A stretch of DNA of 64,000 bases from Glaciozyma antarctica PI12 (taxonomy: Eukaryota > Basidiomycota > Microbotryomycetes > Kriegeriales > Camptobasidiaceae). Under the pieces are notes generated by a model that made no database searches, was not told where the DNA came from, and saw only the letters and a list, made by a program, of their open reading frames with translations. Below are positions 1 to 11,966 of this stretch, in pieces. The stretch is taken from NCBI GenBank assembly GCA_002917775.1, contig KZ627153.1, positions 1,095,241 to 1,159,240 on the forward strand, written 5' to 3'. How positions within the stretch are numbered: the first letter of the stretch is position 1; every line of letters begins with the position of its first letter. Made by a program: the position numbers and the translations under genes.

Positions 1-3000
1 TCGAAGGCGGTTGAGGCGCGGAGGAAGGTGGAGACCCTCGACGCACGCCGCAAGGAGGTGCAGACCGTTGGGAAGGGCAAGGGCAAGGACGTCGCTCAGT
101 TCCGCCCTGGGAGGATCGCTCCGCCTCCACCTCTGGCGCCGGCGGTCCTCATTCCGGCGACGGTGGGAAGGGAGGAGGAGGGGAAGAGGGCCAAGGTCGA
201 GATGGCGAGGCCAGCTGCGAAGGTTGTCGAGGCGAAGCGCGTCGATAAGGAGGCCAAGGTCGTCAAGCACGTCAAAGTCGCCGTCCCTACCGTCCCTCCT
301 CTCGCTACGAACGACGTCGAGCCCCTCCCTCTCCCCGTCACCCCTCGACCAACTCCTCGCACCGCCCACGTCTCCTCAGCAGGACCTGCAGCGAAACTGC
401 CTTCTCGCAACGCCACTCCCGAAGCGTCGGAGCAGCCGACTCCGACGCTACCTCTCCCCACGCCTCCTCGACCTCCTCCTCGTGCTTCCGACTCGACGTC
501 AAACGATCCCGACACGAATCTCATTCTCACGCCTCCGCATACGCCAGATCCTCCCCGCCTACGAACTCCCCCTTCAATCGCTCCTCGCATCTCCCAACCC
601 GACTTCCTCAGCAACGAAGCTTCCGACTCTCTAAACACGCCCCTCCTCTCTCCCCTCTCACCCCCCCTCCTCCTCGCCCAACACCCTCTCACCTCCCATC
701 TCCTCGCCCGAGACCCTCGAAGCAACCCTCTCCTCCCCTCTCTCGCCCCCTCCCCCTCGCCCCGCAGCCCGCCCTCTCCAATCCCCGAAACCCAGTTTTT
801 CCTTCTCCACCCCTCCCTCCTCGCCGCGCCTCTCCCAATCAAGCCCGCTCAACCCACACCACCACGCCTACGTTCACCAGAGCTACGCATCCGCACGAAC
901 GGTCACCAACATCCCCGCCTCGCACCTCTTTCGTCCTGGAGCGCCGCCACTCGTCCTTCCCGCGCTGGACCGGTACATCGAGAGTCTGGGAGCGGCGAAC
1001 TTCTCGGATCCCAAGGAGGTGTTGAGTGAGGAGGAGAAGAAGGGGTGGGAGGAGTGGGTGGGTCGTGAGGATCGGAAGGGGTGGATAAAGTGGTTGCGCG
1101 GGAAGGAGGTACCGAAGGAGCTCGTCTTCCCGCCTATGCATCTCGTGCCGGAGAAGATGTCGGTGACGGATTTGAAGAGGAATAAGAAGGTGCCGTTCTT
1201 GGGGCTCGATTCGGTACTCGGTTCGGTGCTGGATGGAGTGCTGGCGGCGGAGGGGTCAGCCTATGGGATTTCGCTGCAGACGGTCGAGTCGTTTCGAGAT
1301 ATCATGCAGTGCGTCCTTCCTTCTCTCCCCTCGATTCTAGCGCTGACCCCACCGCAGGATGGTCACGCTTCTCATGGGTACCGCCGTCAATTTCGCCTCC
1401 ACTTCCTGGTACCACACCCTTTTTGTCGCTCTCCCCTCCTTCGTCTCCCTCGATTTCGTATCGTCATTCGGCCACGCCCTCATCTGGCTCTGGATCTTCA
1501 CCCTCGTCGCCTTTTTCTGCATCTACGAACTCTGGCGTTTTACAGGCGGGTGGAAAGGTGCTCAGCAGGAGAAGACGGATGGAGGGGGAGGGGTACGACC
1601 GAGAGGGACGGGGAGGGCAGGGGAGGGGATGGAGGAATCGAAGGGGGTACAAGATTGCGATCACGTTTGCTGCGTCGAGTCTGTACCTCCCGTTGTCGAA
1701 ATTGGCGATCGGAGCGCTGGCGTGGACTTCGGATTATTGGGCGGTCGAAGATCCTTGTCAGTCGTTCGTCCTTTTTTGGTACGCACAGGCGGAGCTGACG
1801 AAACGCAGACGCTCTTTCCGACAACCCCATTCTCTCTGCCCCTCGGACCCTCGGAAACGCACTACGACGCTCTCGACTTGTGCTACAAAACGACCATGCT
1901 CCGCCCCTCCGGCCTCGCCAACTTGAATTTCGCCTACCTCGTCCTCCCCATCGCTCTTTCGACAGTATGCTGGCTTACGATATGGCTGCCATGGAGGCTT
2001 CATCGGATCGTTCAAGCTGCTGCGCCGAGGGTCGATCCGTACACCGAGTTTGGGGAGCGGAGAAGGGACGTCGCGGGAGAGTATGAGCGGCTGTTGGAGA
2101 CTGATACCTCGCCGTTTTCTTTCCTTTATCAAGGTGAGTCGTTGGGTCGAAGTGGGAAGAGCGAGAGCTGATGTCGTTCGCAGGCTATCGAAGGCCGTGG
2201 GCGTCGTTCAAGGCGATCTAGTATGGCGTCGCAAGGGCTTTGAGCGAGCTCTAACTGACTGTTATTTCTAGCATGCTCGTCAAGCTCGTCAACATCCTCC
2301 TCATCGTCCTTCTTACGAAGGAGAACTGCCTCTTCCGCAACCACACCCGCGCTCGACTCTCCATCATTCGCCAAGCGACCCTCCTCGTCTTCATGGCCCT
2401 CTTCCTCCTCGCCGACACGATCAGCAAGCCTTTCGTCAACTACATCACCAACAACTCGGACCGCGTCTCTCGAATCGGCTTCGTCCTCATCGCGCTCATT
2501 GGATTACTCGTCGCGCTCAAAGTCCCGGGGAACGGCGCCTTTGGAGGATGGGTGCTCGTACTCGTCAGCGTCGTCGTGTACAGCTTCAACGGGTACTTCA
2601 CGGTGATTGGGACGGGATTCGCGCAGCGGTTCGTCAAGGGCCTGCAGTATGTGAGTCGCTCGCCGAGCCGCTTCAATTTCGGTTCGAGCTGACGGTCTGA
2701 CCTCCGCAGCGCCTCGACTTCTCGATCGACCTCTTCTCACCTCATCTCGACATTGCGAAGCACGTTTCGCGAAGGATCTGGCAGGAGACTATATCCACGA
2801 TGTGCGTCGCACTTCGCCATAACTAAGTCGGTTGCAGCTGACCTCTTTGCAGACTCCTCGCCGCTCCCGTGTTCAAGATGGCCGAGGATATGAAACTCGC
2901 CTTTACGAACGATCCAGCGCTACCGCCTTATCTTCTTGGCTTTCGAGGAACGCAAGCTGAGCGGCATGTCGAGAACCTCAAGGTAGGTCCGCTGCTGCGC

Positions 3001-4906
3001 GTCCAGCTGAAGCGAGCTCATTTTCGCTTCCGCAGGTTCTTCGCGAGATCGGACTCGAGGCGTACAACGAAGCGATGCAGGCGCGCTGCCTCCCCGGCGA
3101 CTGTCGCGTCATGAAGATCCGTAGCTTGATTCAGCAGCACTACACTGGTCCCGACATCGTCTGGCGCGGCTCCTCGACCTCCTTATCCTCCCGCCGTTAC
3201 ATCCTTCTTCGGCCGGCTCGACGTCAACGTGTTCCCCTTCAGCGTCGTCTTCCGGTGAGTCGCTCCCCTCCCTCGCCGACTTAGTCTAACCCTAACTTGC
3301 GCAGGTACGATCAGGATCCTACGCCAATTTACATCAGCGAATTGGACGACCTCGAGCTCCTCGTACGGCAGAACGAATCGAAGGAGACGCGCGAACGTCG
3401 TCGAGTCCGTGTCGCTCTCCGTTCTCTCGACGGCCAGGTCGTCTTCGCCCCTCATTCCGAAACGACCTTCATCGGGCGGAAGCGTGGCATCAGAGTCGAG
3501 AGCCGCGTACACTACCGCATGGGCCTCCTCAAGATCGGGCGGAACTCGCACCTGCGCTGGAGGGACTACAACTACGCCTCGGGATTCGACCTCACCGTTA
3601 CATACAGCGACGGTCAAGGACAGGATAGCGATGGCACGCTTCGCTACGGGCAGCACCTCATCGTCGACGGCGCAGCGCTCGGTATCCCCGACGACTTTAG
3701 CCTCTCTCCCGCTGTCGCCAAGGTCCTACGGCGGAATCGAGACCTTATCGAAGCGCGGCTTCCGGCGGTAGAAGGCTCGCTTTCGAGGCATCGCGAGTTC
3801 TTTTTCGCTCAAGCGAACTGGAAGCACTCGACGCTGTCGCACGGGTTCCTTTTCAACGTCGTCGCCGAATCGACGCTCTCGCCGAAGCAGCTCGACGATG
3901 TCCTGCGGACGACGGAGCTGGATCCGAAGGTTCAGAACCTCACTGCGACGTACCGAGGATCGATCAAGTTTCTCGACGAGCGGATGAAGGCCGTGATGGG
4001 CAGTCGGGTTCAACAGTGGTGGTTCGTGGCTTGGTGCGTATTTATGCGCTCGTTCCCAGCTCGCTAGTGCTGATGCGTCGTTTACTGCAGGGACGATATC
4101 TGGAGGAGGAACGGCGGCGACATCGCTCGACTACGGAGTCAGCCTGCTGCGTTCTCGCCTCACTATCGCACGTCGATCTGCGTGCGTGCTCCCTCGTCGC
4201 TGGGTGAACGATCGCTAACCTCTTCGCGTTTTCTCAGTACCGTCCGATGTCTCGCCCTCATCTCGAAGCCTACCTCCGTGATCACGGCTTCTGGCAGACT
4301 CAAGGCGCTCGCGGTTTCTTCAACTCGGGGTACCTCCTCACTCCCCGCTCCTGGTGCTGCTCGCTAACCGCCTCGCAGCTTCCTAAACCGAATTTACGTG
4401 CGTCCCTCCCCCGCTCTCGCCGACCCCTCACTAACCCTTCCGCGCAGTTCTACCTCGACGAGATCATCTTCGGCGGCACGTCCCACGCCATCCCAATCCA
4501 CCTTGGCACCTCCTCCTCCCTCCTCTCCTTCTCCTCCCTCGAGCACTGTGTCCCCCTCCGCACCGCAGGAGCGTACGACCGTCTCTCCTCCTCGGACCCG
4601 GACCGCCGCCAGCCCTCGAAAGCGACCTGCGATACGGGCGGAGGGACGGATCACGACGATTCGCAGATCCGAGCTCGGCAGGCCTTCCGATTCGAGGAGA
4701 TTTTCGACCCGCCGAAGAGGAGGTGGAGGGATGGGAGGTGGGAGTGGGCGAGGGATTGGTTGGAGGTTGGGATGGGGGGTGCGGGGATGGAGTGGTTGGG
4801 ATTGAGGCCGCGCAGGCATGAGAATAGGCCTGAGGCTGGGAGGGGAGTGACGGTGGATTTGAGGAGGGGGAAGGAGGGGTGGGAGGTCCCGAGGGGTGTT
4901 GTTTAA
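1..4906 (+). CDS. Multi-pass membrane protein, 5'-truncated by the window edge
   Basis: The function is unknown and I do not recognise the family. The N-terminal ~300 codons are proline/serine-rich and probably disordered, with no ATG visible, so the start lies outside the window. From about 842 the coding frame reads VTNIPASHLFRPGAPP. About eight hydrophobic segments follow across several exons, at roughly 1359-1540, 1660-1720, 1925-1995, 2272-2330, 2370-2420 and 2480-2640. A large soluble C-terminal region contains WDDIWRRNGGDIARLR and ends at TAA 4906. Clear introns include 2134-2182, 2221-2271, 2651-2709, 2801-2852, 2983-3035 and several between 4035 and 4447. The frame changes once in the Pro-rich part near a C run (about 660) and again near 1545-1640. 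These may be sequence errors or unresolved introns. A decayed copy of the 3' end lies just downstream. Confidence 0.7.
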
Positions 4907-4979
4907 TTCACTTTTTCTGCTCTCGCTGGCTGATCCTCTCTGCGCGAAGGGCTTTTGTCGAGCTGATTAATCTTTAAGC

Positions 4980-5480
4980 AGCGAGTCGGCCTCTCCGTCG
5001 ACTGCGTCTCGCCGCATTTCGACACTGCGAAGCACGGCATCACGAGCGAGTTCTTCTCCGCCGAAGCGGGCTCGACGCTGTCGCACTGCTTCCTCTCCAA
5101 CGTCGTCGTCAAAGTAGCTGGACGACACTGAGGATCGCTCAAGTTCCTCGAAAGAAGCGGATGCAGGGAAGTCGGATTCGTCGTTCGGTGCGTATCTTGA
5201 CCTCCCACTTTGCTTAGCTGGTGCTGATTCCTTCGTCGCAGGAACGGCGACTTTCTTGCCTCGTTCTCGCAAGTCGCTGGCCACTGTACCCTCCCGCTTG
5301 CAGTTCCTTCGACCCTCTCCCTCAAGATTCCTCAATCCCCTCTACCGACGGAATCATCTTCGGTGCTTGATCAATCCACCGCACCCCTTCGCACCGTCGC
5401 GACTCTCGCCTCTTCGAAACGGCGGAAGGACGGCGATTCGGAGATCTACGTCGAGGTTCGAGGAGGGTTTCGATGGGAGG
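4980..5480 (+). pseudogene. Degenerate duplicate of the 3' part of the upstream membrane-protein gene
   Basis: The stretch matches the 3' exons of the preceding gene in order but with many differences. 'gacgctgtcgcac' and the following 'caacgtcgtcg' at about 5070-5110 correspond to 3830-3865. 'atcgctcaagttcctcga' at about 5135 corresponds to 3960-3980. 'aacggcgactttc' near 5231 corresponds to 4110, and 'atcatcttcggtg' near 5352 to 4460. No open frame spans it and stops interrupt every frame. It is best explained as a tandem duplication that has decayed. The 3' limit is vague because the convergent HSF-type gene ends at 5617. Confidence 0.6.
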
Positions 5481-5616
5481 AGCGTGGGCTGGGGGACGTC
5501 GCTCGCTCGCTCTCTCGCTGTTCGAGAAATTTCAGACAAGCTACCGATGATTCCAAAGTACACGACGGCGATACTCAAGCGTCTCCAACAAGCACCCCCT
5601 CCCTCCCCTCCCCTCC

Positions 5617-6615
5617 TCATTTCCTCCCCGTCCTAATCTTCTCCTCCTTCTCCCTCCTCCTCGCCAAGCTCTCCCTCGGCCTCATCCTCCCCGCCCTCCC
5701 CCCCTCATCACTCCTCGTGAAATCGGGATGGGACCAGCCGTGATATCCTTTCAGCGGAGCTCCGGGAGCGAGGAGGGAGGAGAGAGAGGGGCTGGGGAGT
5801 CGGGTGAATCCGTACTGCGTGAGAGGGTTAGTGAGCGTTTGATTGGAACGCGAGCGTGGGGGTGGGGGAGAGGGAGGAATGGGCGGAGGGAAAGGGAGGG
5901 ACGAACGATGTTGAGCTGACGACTGCGAGGAGGGTTAGCGGGGAGCTGAGAGGGAATAGGGAAGAGCGTACGTGAAGCTCGCGTAGTTGCTGTGTCCATA
6001 CGTAGCGGGGAGGACCTCATTCTTGAACCTCGGGTTCGTATGCGCCACAAGGAACGCCGTCCCACTCTCGCTGCACCTCATCAGCTCCTTCCCCGCGCAA
6101 AAGAGAGGGAGCGAGGACGAACTCCCAACGAAGGACATCACAGTTCCTCTCTTCGTGAGCGAGGAGGTTACGGAGTTTGGCGATGAATGGGAGCTGAGAG
6201 CTCGAGGGTCCAATCTTGGAATTGGCCAGCGACATCGGTCAGCTGCAAGTCGTTCTGGGCGTGAAGGGACGTACGACGGGAGGGGAGACGGGAGGAGGAG
6301 GGAGGGAGGGAGGGATTGCGGTGAGGAGTTCTTGGATGCTGAGGGTTGAGGAGCTGGAGGTGGTACGACTGTGGAGGGGCGAAGGCGGGGTGTCCGGCGT
6401 CCAGGCGGCGCCCGTCACGGGCTGGTAGGGGTGGTACGCTGGGGCGTAGAGGGAGCTTTGAGGAGGAGGAGCGTAGTAGGAGAAGGGGCGTAGTAGGAGA
6501 AGGGGTGGGCAGGAGGAGAGGTAGAGTGGTACTGCCAGTCCGCCTGGGTCGGGTAGCTCAACGAGGGGAGATGAGCTGAGTCGTAGTCGAGGAGGAAAGA
6601 GTTGTTAGAGTTCAT
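5617..6615 (-). CDS. HSF-type (heat-shock factor) DNA-binding domain protein
   Basis: This is probably a nuclear sequence-specific transcription factor. Spliced exons give the HSF winged-helix domain in order: FIAKLRNLLAHEE, RWDESGTAFLV, FKNEVLPATYGHSNYASF, then TRQLNIYGFTRLP and YHGWSHPDFTRSDE. The recognition-helix signature SNYASFTRQLNIYGF matches HSF1/SFL1-type proteins. Introns are 6071-6122 (donor GTTCGT), 5923-5971 and 5815-5906 (donor GTTCGT). The N-terminal exon from ATG 6615 is Tyr/Pro/Ser-rich, and its frame slips at a near-tandem TCCTACTACGC repeat around 6470-6495, so the start and the join to the domain are less certain. The C-terminal tail is short and basic with the stop at 5617. 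There is no response-regulator domain and no obvious long coiled coil, so the protein is small for an HSF. Confidence 0.85.
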
Positions 6616-6892
6616 CGCAAGTCGAAGCGAGGGCGGCTGAGTGCGAGATGAAGATATCCAAAGTCAACCTTCGCCCACCGAAATTCCCCTCGGAGCTCAG
6701 CCAAAGCTCACGGAACTCCCACTGAGCTCTTCTTCCGCTGCAGCAATGTAATTACCGCAAGGGGCTTGATCGCGCCTTCTGTGCGTCCAAGCGTTGTACA
6801 GCTGACTTGAACAACAACTGCAGGTCCACAGGAGAGCCCAACTCCAGAATCAGAACGAACACGCGACAAAACTTGCAAGCCAGATTCCCCAC

Positions 6893-9800
6893 TCAACACC
6901 CCTTTGGCATCTCGACGCTCTCCACCAACCTCCCACACGATTTCTGCACGCGACAGCATCAGCTCCGAGCGAGAAAAAAAAAAAGGCGAAGCGAACGCAC
7001 CCAAGCCCAAAACAGCTGCGTCTTGAGCTGCAGCACATCCTCCTTCCACAACGTCGTTCCCTTCGTCTGCTTCCTGAACTCCTCCGTCACTACTCCTCAT
7101 CAGCTCGCTCCCCGCACGAACGAAGAGATGAAAACGCACATTTCCAGCACCGCTCGACGTTCTCAATCGATGCGAAATCCGAGGCGATCTTGATGCAATC
7201 CGCGAAATTACACACTTGGTGCGCACACCTGCTCCTGCGTCAGCTCCGCGTACGAGGAAGGGAGAGGAAGACGTACCCAGCAGGAATGAAGACGACCTGA
7301 CCAGGCTTCTGCCAGATCCTCCAACTCACGACCCCCTTCTCCCTCCGCAGCTGTTCCCGCAATTCAACATCGAGGTACGTCTGCTGCACATGAATCGGGC
7401 TACCACCTCATCAGCACCTCTCCGCGAAAAAATAAGAGCGGAACGGGCCTCACTCGTCGTTCGCTCTTCTCAACTCCTCCGCCGACGTCATTCCCATCCT
7501 CCGCGCCTCGAGCTCATGCAGGAAATCGCGAATCTACCCAAAGCGGTCAGTCGGTATTCCTGGAGGAAGAGCGAAGAACGCACCTTGTCGGAATCTTCGG
7601 CGCGGAACAAGTCCCAGGCTGCGACGCCGGGTTTACCGCCTGGGTCGGCGGCGGACCAGAGCATCACGTTCACCGCTGCGAGGGGGTTAGTGCGAGATGG
7701 GAGGAGGGAGGGGACGACGGACCATCTGCGACGTCCTGCGAGAGCGTCACAGCGGGTTAGCAATCGCGTGCGAATCGAGGAGAGAGAGCGTACCACTGCG
7801 AGAGAGTGGTCAGCGGCAGCGAGGTAAGGAGAGAGGGAGAACGTACTGTGAAGTTTCGTAGAGCCGTTCCCTCCCGGCTGGTCGTTGGAGACTTGGGAGA
7901 AGTAGCCCTTGGGTCCGAGATCGGGCGGGTTCGAGTTGATAGGAGCGTGCGAAGCGATGTTGAGGACTCCGTCGCGGCGAGTGACTGAGCCGACGGGGAT
8001 GGCGTTCATGAACTGCGCTTCCGTCGTTAGTCGCGCGCCTCCGAGGGAGAGAAGACGTACGTCGTCGAATAGCGCTGGAAAGGAACTCTTGAAATCCGTC
8101 GTCGAAGGCCAGTCCTACTCCTCCTCATCAGCGCCACCCTCTCGAGCGAAGCGGAAGAACGCACCTTGATCTTCTCACTCGACCCATCTCAAACGCCTCC
8201 TCCTCCCAAACGTCTCGAAGAACTCCCTCACCGTCGCAGCCCTCGGCGTCCCCTCGATATTCGAAACGATCGTACAGCTCATCTCCCCAAACTGTTCGAT
8301 AAAGTACCCCGGCGTCCAATCGAGCTTCACGCGATTCCCGTCGTTGATATCCACCAACATCGGTTCGCCTCGGGACCAGAGAGCGTGGAACAGCGCTGCG
8401 GGAGAGTGAGGAGAGGAGGAACGGGGGTCGTAGGAGCGAGGGTCGAGGTGCTGGACTGGGATGGAGAGGTAGGGTCGTCCTGGTTCGGCGGGGTCGGTGA
8501 ATTGGTGTGGGAGAAGAGCGTAGTAGGATTTAAGGAGTTTGTCGTCCAGCTCGAGCATAGGCGCCTCGGGGAACTGCTCGATCCACGCTTTCATCTCCTC
8601 GACCATCCGCTCGAGTTCCAACACGTCCATCCTCGTGAGCCTCACGAAATCTCCCAACCTATGCCCCTTCGCCTCCGCCACCGTCCTCCCCCTCACGCAA
8701 ATCGCCAACCTCTTCTCCCTCTCACTCCCTCCCCCCCACCTCTCCTAGCCGCCCGACCTCCTTCGCACAATCATGGCATACCTCCCTCCCACAGCATCGG
8801 CAGATCCAGCTCCCACACGCTATCGCAGTGAGGCAGAGATCGCACGTCGTCCGCTCGCCCAACCACGCCTTGATCCTCACCGCCTTCCTCGCATGCTCTA
8901 ACTCCTCCTCCATCGTCCCTTTCTCCAACAACACCCTCCCCACCGCCGTCCTCAACCTCACCGCCATCTCCGCTCCGAACGGCTCATTATACTCCGTCGG
9001 AAAGATAGGCGACTCGTCCTTTTCGAGAGTCGGGACGAACGTTGGAGGACGAAGGACGGGGTCGACGGGGAGGGGGAAGGAGCGGAGGAATCGGAAGGAA
9101 CACCCGTGGGCGGCTTGGCGAGCTACGCATTGGTGGCATTTGACGGCGGTTTTGAGGAGCGTAGAGGTGCAGTAGCCCGTTTGGAGCCAGTAGCCGAGGG
9201 GAGCGGAAGGAGGGGCGGGGGCGGAGGGAAGAGCGGGGGCGGAGGGTCGGGAGGGGGCGGGGCTGGCGAAGCGGCTTGGGATGTCGGAGACTGTGGAGAA
9301 AGGTTAGTGGTGGAGAAGGTCGTGAGCGAAGAGACGTACGAGGGGAGGATTGGCGGGAGGCGCTGGCTGCAGCTGCGTCGGGCATCAAGTCGTCCACGTC
9401 ATCTGCCGTCTCAGCGTACGAGACCCTCCCGCGCTTGCGCCTTGTTCCACGCTCCTCCGGCTCCTCCTCCTTGATCACCTCCCTCCCCTTCCCCTTCCCC
9501 TCCAACCTCGTCACCACCTCCTCACTCTCCCTCTTCGTCGGCGCCGACCAAAGCGCGCTAACGACCTCCTCGTCCTCCGAGCTACTTCCTCCCATCTCAT
9601 CGTCACTCGGCGCTTCGATACGACGGCTGGGCTGCTGATGCGCCGTGGGGAAGGGGAACCTCCAGCTGCCGGTTAGGGTGGGAGTGGCGGAGGCGGCGCG
9701 AGGGGGGACAAAGGAGAAGGAGTTCGAGACGGGTTGGGAGCGGGAGAGGCGCGATGGGGGATCGGCGTAGGGGAAAGAGGAGGTCGAGGGAGCGGGGAGC

Positions 9801-10301
9801 TGGAAGGGAGTTAGCGACGCTTGGAGAGGATCGAGAGCGGGGTAACGCACGATAGCTACGCCGTTCTGTCTCTCCAAGTTCGTGGTAGGAGCTGTTGACT
9901 CGTCCATGTTGACGTCCATCGACTGGGTGGGAGGTGGGTTCGACTCGGGGCGGGGAGCTGCAAACAACGGCTTGCTGGCGAGCGGAAGAACCTGCAGGTA
10001 AACAGGCTCGTTAGGTCCTCGCACCGAACCCTCGAGCAGGCTCTGCAAGGCGTACCGAGTCCACGGCAGCAGCTCCTCCAGCAGCGAGCTCCATCCTGCC
10101 TTCCTGCTCCTCCTCAGCGCCGGCCGCCGGTACCGTCTGATCCACCTCCATCGCATCCGTTCCCTCCCCAAGTACTGTGCGTAGGTCGGCGGCGGGCGGG
10201 ACGAGGGAGAGACGAGAGGCGGAGAGAGCTGGTGCTGGGGGAGCGGCAAGAGGCGCGGGCTCAGGCGGACCTCCACCGAATGGGAAGGCGAAGGGGTTCA
10301 T
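6893..10301 (-). CDS. KDM3/JHDM2-type JmjC histone H3K9 demethylase
   Basis: Probably a nuclear Fe(II)/2-oxoglutarate-dependent lysine demethylase. In order: an acidic/Pro-rich N-terminus from ATG 10301; a KCHQC then TTCDLC-x6-CGSWICRCCGREVCHDC zinc cluster (about 9170-8760); ATVREFFETF (about 8230); and KIKDWPSTTDF with VTRRDGVLNIASHAP and PDLGPKGY (about 8110-7890), diagnostic of KDM3. The iron site KLHMDVADAVNVMLW follows, then PIHVQQTYLDVELREQL, GQVVFIPAGCAHQVCNF and a stop at 6893. HMD and the HQV histidine fit the HxD...H iron ligands. At least ten introns are visible, one flanking a 2-nt exon. Single-base frame breaks occur in a 7-G run (8731-8737) and near 8190-8215. Correcting one base at each restores family consensus, so I suspect sequencing error rather than decay. 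Confidence 0.9.
6974..6985. repeat. Poly-A tract in the last intron of the KDM3-like gene
   Basis: An uninterrupted run of A at about 6974-6985 (T on the coding strand) lies in the intron between the exon ending QLFWAW and the last exon. It probably serves as, or expands, the polypyrimidine tract. Confidence 0.6.
7794..7795 (-). other. 2-nt micro-exon (TG) inside the JmjC iron-binding motif
   Basis: The upstream exon ends ...AAA CTT CAC A at 7847. A 51-nt intron (7796-7846, gtacgt...gctgac...cag) follows. Then comes TG, then a 58-nt intron (7736-7793, gtacgc...gctaac...cag), then exon GACGTCGCAGATG (7723-7735) and a 47-nt intron (7676-7722). Only CAC-A-TG-GAC gives His-Met-Asp in the frame that continues as VADAVNVMLW. 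Both introns have canonical ends and good branch sites. No single GT-AG intron that I could find joins the flanks in frame. Confidence 0.75.
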
Positions 10302-10605
10302 TCTTGAGCGTTTGCTGGGCTTGCTGAGGACCTTGTGCAGCAGCTGAGGTGTGGTGAGAGCGAGAGAGGCGTTCAGGCCGTCGTCGTCGACTTGTCACTC
10401 TTCCTCCTCCTTCACGCTCGCGGTTCGGTGCTGGCTTGAATCCCTGCTTTGGACCATGTGGAGGTCTTCAAGTACGCCCGATCCCCTCTACTCGGCTGGA
10501 TAGTCGGCTGGCGAGGCGCTTGCTGACCTCTTCTCCCCCTTGCAGCTCCCATCGCCGCGAACGCTCGCCCTCCCCTCCCACACTCCGCTCCCACCTCCCT
10601 TCAGC

Positions 10606-11620
10606 ATGTCAGCCGCACAGTCCGCTCCTCCCGAAATCCTCCTGGAGATCTTCACCCTCGCCGGTTATCGCAGGCCTCTCGACCGCATTTCCCCTCGAAA
10701 CGCTACCCTCCGCGCCGCCGCTCTGGTCTGTCGATCCTGGACAAGGACGGCGCAGGCTGTCTTGTGGCGAGACGTTCGTTCTTGTGTATGAGCACAAAGT
10801 GAAGGCTTTCGTGGCTGCCTCAACTGCAGGAGTGGGCGGGAACACGGTGGCTCTGGAGCTCAACGGAGAGTGGGGGATGAGGTCGGAGCAGGCAGCTGAA
10901 GCTATCGCGACATGTTCAGGGCTTTCGAAGCTTGTCCTGACTGTCCTTCCGAACCTCTCGCGGTCGCTGATGTACCTTCCCGCGCTGACAGGTGAGTCGC
11001 TACTCTCGCTGCCGGTGACTTCTAGCTGAGCCTTGACGCCACAGATCTCAAGACACTCGAGTTGAACAAGTGCTGGTTCAAGAAGGACAGGCATCCTCTT
11101 TCTCCCTTCGCCTTCCGACTCTCCCACCTCGCCTTCCACTGCGCCCCGGAAGACGCCACGTGGCCGACTCCGTACCTCGAGCTCTTCCTGCAGTCTTCCA
11201 TCACCACTTTCCACTTTCCTCTCGACGGCACCTCGTTCTCAATTCTCTTCGAACTGCCGGCGATCGCCCTCACCATCACTACGCTTCACCTCGACGGCCA
11301 CCTCTGGGACGCGACCCTTCCTCCAGCGCTGCTCCTCCCTGCGGCATCTACATATCTCCCACCCAAACGCACAGATCTTTGATTATCTTCCAGGTCCAAT
11401 CGAGACGTGGACGTACTGGTATTCCAGCTCCTCCGGACCGTCAGCGGTGGAGCGAGCTCTGGAGATTTTGCAAGGGAACGGCCTGGCGGTGTCGAATCTG
11501 CGCAAGCTGGCGTTCTCGTTCATTAGCGCTGCACGGGCGAGGCAGATTCCGTCGTTGGGGAATCTCAAGGGGGAGTGTGAGAGTCGCGGAATCGAGCTCA
11601 TTTTTGGGAGGAGGGCTTGA
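10606..11620 (+). CDS. F-box-like protein, dispersed family member 1
   Basis: Probably a substrate-recognition subunit of SCF-type ubiquitin ligases, inferred only from the F-box-like start. From ATG 10606 it reads PPEILLEIFTLAGYRR and ATLRAAALVCRSWTRTAQ, an F-box helix pair, then LWRDV followed one frame over by VYEHKVKAFVAAS. An intron at 10992-11044 joins to LKTLELNKCWFKKDR and Leu-rich segments. The last part, from about 11380, reads QIFDYLPGPIETWTYW and ends LKGECESRGIELIFGRRA at TGA 11620. The frame shifts near 10775 and between 11340 and 11380. The first is a one-base slip beside a T run; the second could be an unrecognised splice. The C-terminal signature is shared with the other family members in this window. 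Confidence 0.7.
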
Positions 11621-11966
11621 CGCGGGAGGGAGTGCGGAGGACGGAGGTGCGTTCTCTTCTTGGACGCAGGCTGAATGATTAGCTAACGATGTACGTTTCT
11701 CAGGGTTTTACTTCGATGGGGAAGGCGTAGTCGGCTTGCTTGTGATGGATCACCTTTCGAGGAAGGACTCGACGCGGCTCTGATACTGCTCACAAGATCG
11801 CAACCGCTTACTCGCTACGAAAAGCCCTGTCCTATGAAGTGCTTCACGAACCTAAAATCCCTGCCGGTTCCGGACTGGCTTCGCAGAGTCCAAACGCCGC
11901 GGAGACTTCGAGCCCAAGCGGTCTCGGTCTTTCTCTCCTTCTACTTCCCGGTCGCTGAAATTGAAA
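11621..11966. other. Intergenic region between F-box gene 1 and the O-methyltransferase
   Basis: No coding segment is recognised. It holds the 3' flank of the F-box gene and presumably the promoter of the methyltransferase. I see no repeat or RNA gene. Confidence 0.4.

Noticed and set aside
96-842. Long minus-strand open frame opposite the first gene
   Set aside because: Gly/Arg-rich mirror of the Pro-rich coding strand; no domain.
5363-5743. Plus-strand frame ending in a hydrophobic, membrane-like segment
   Set aside because: The hydrophobic part is the antisense of the HSF-type gene's basic C-terminus, so it is not a tail of the membrane-protein relic.
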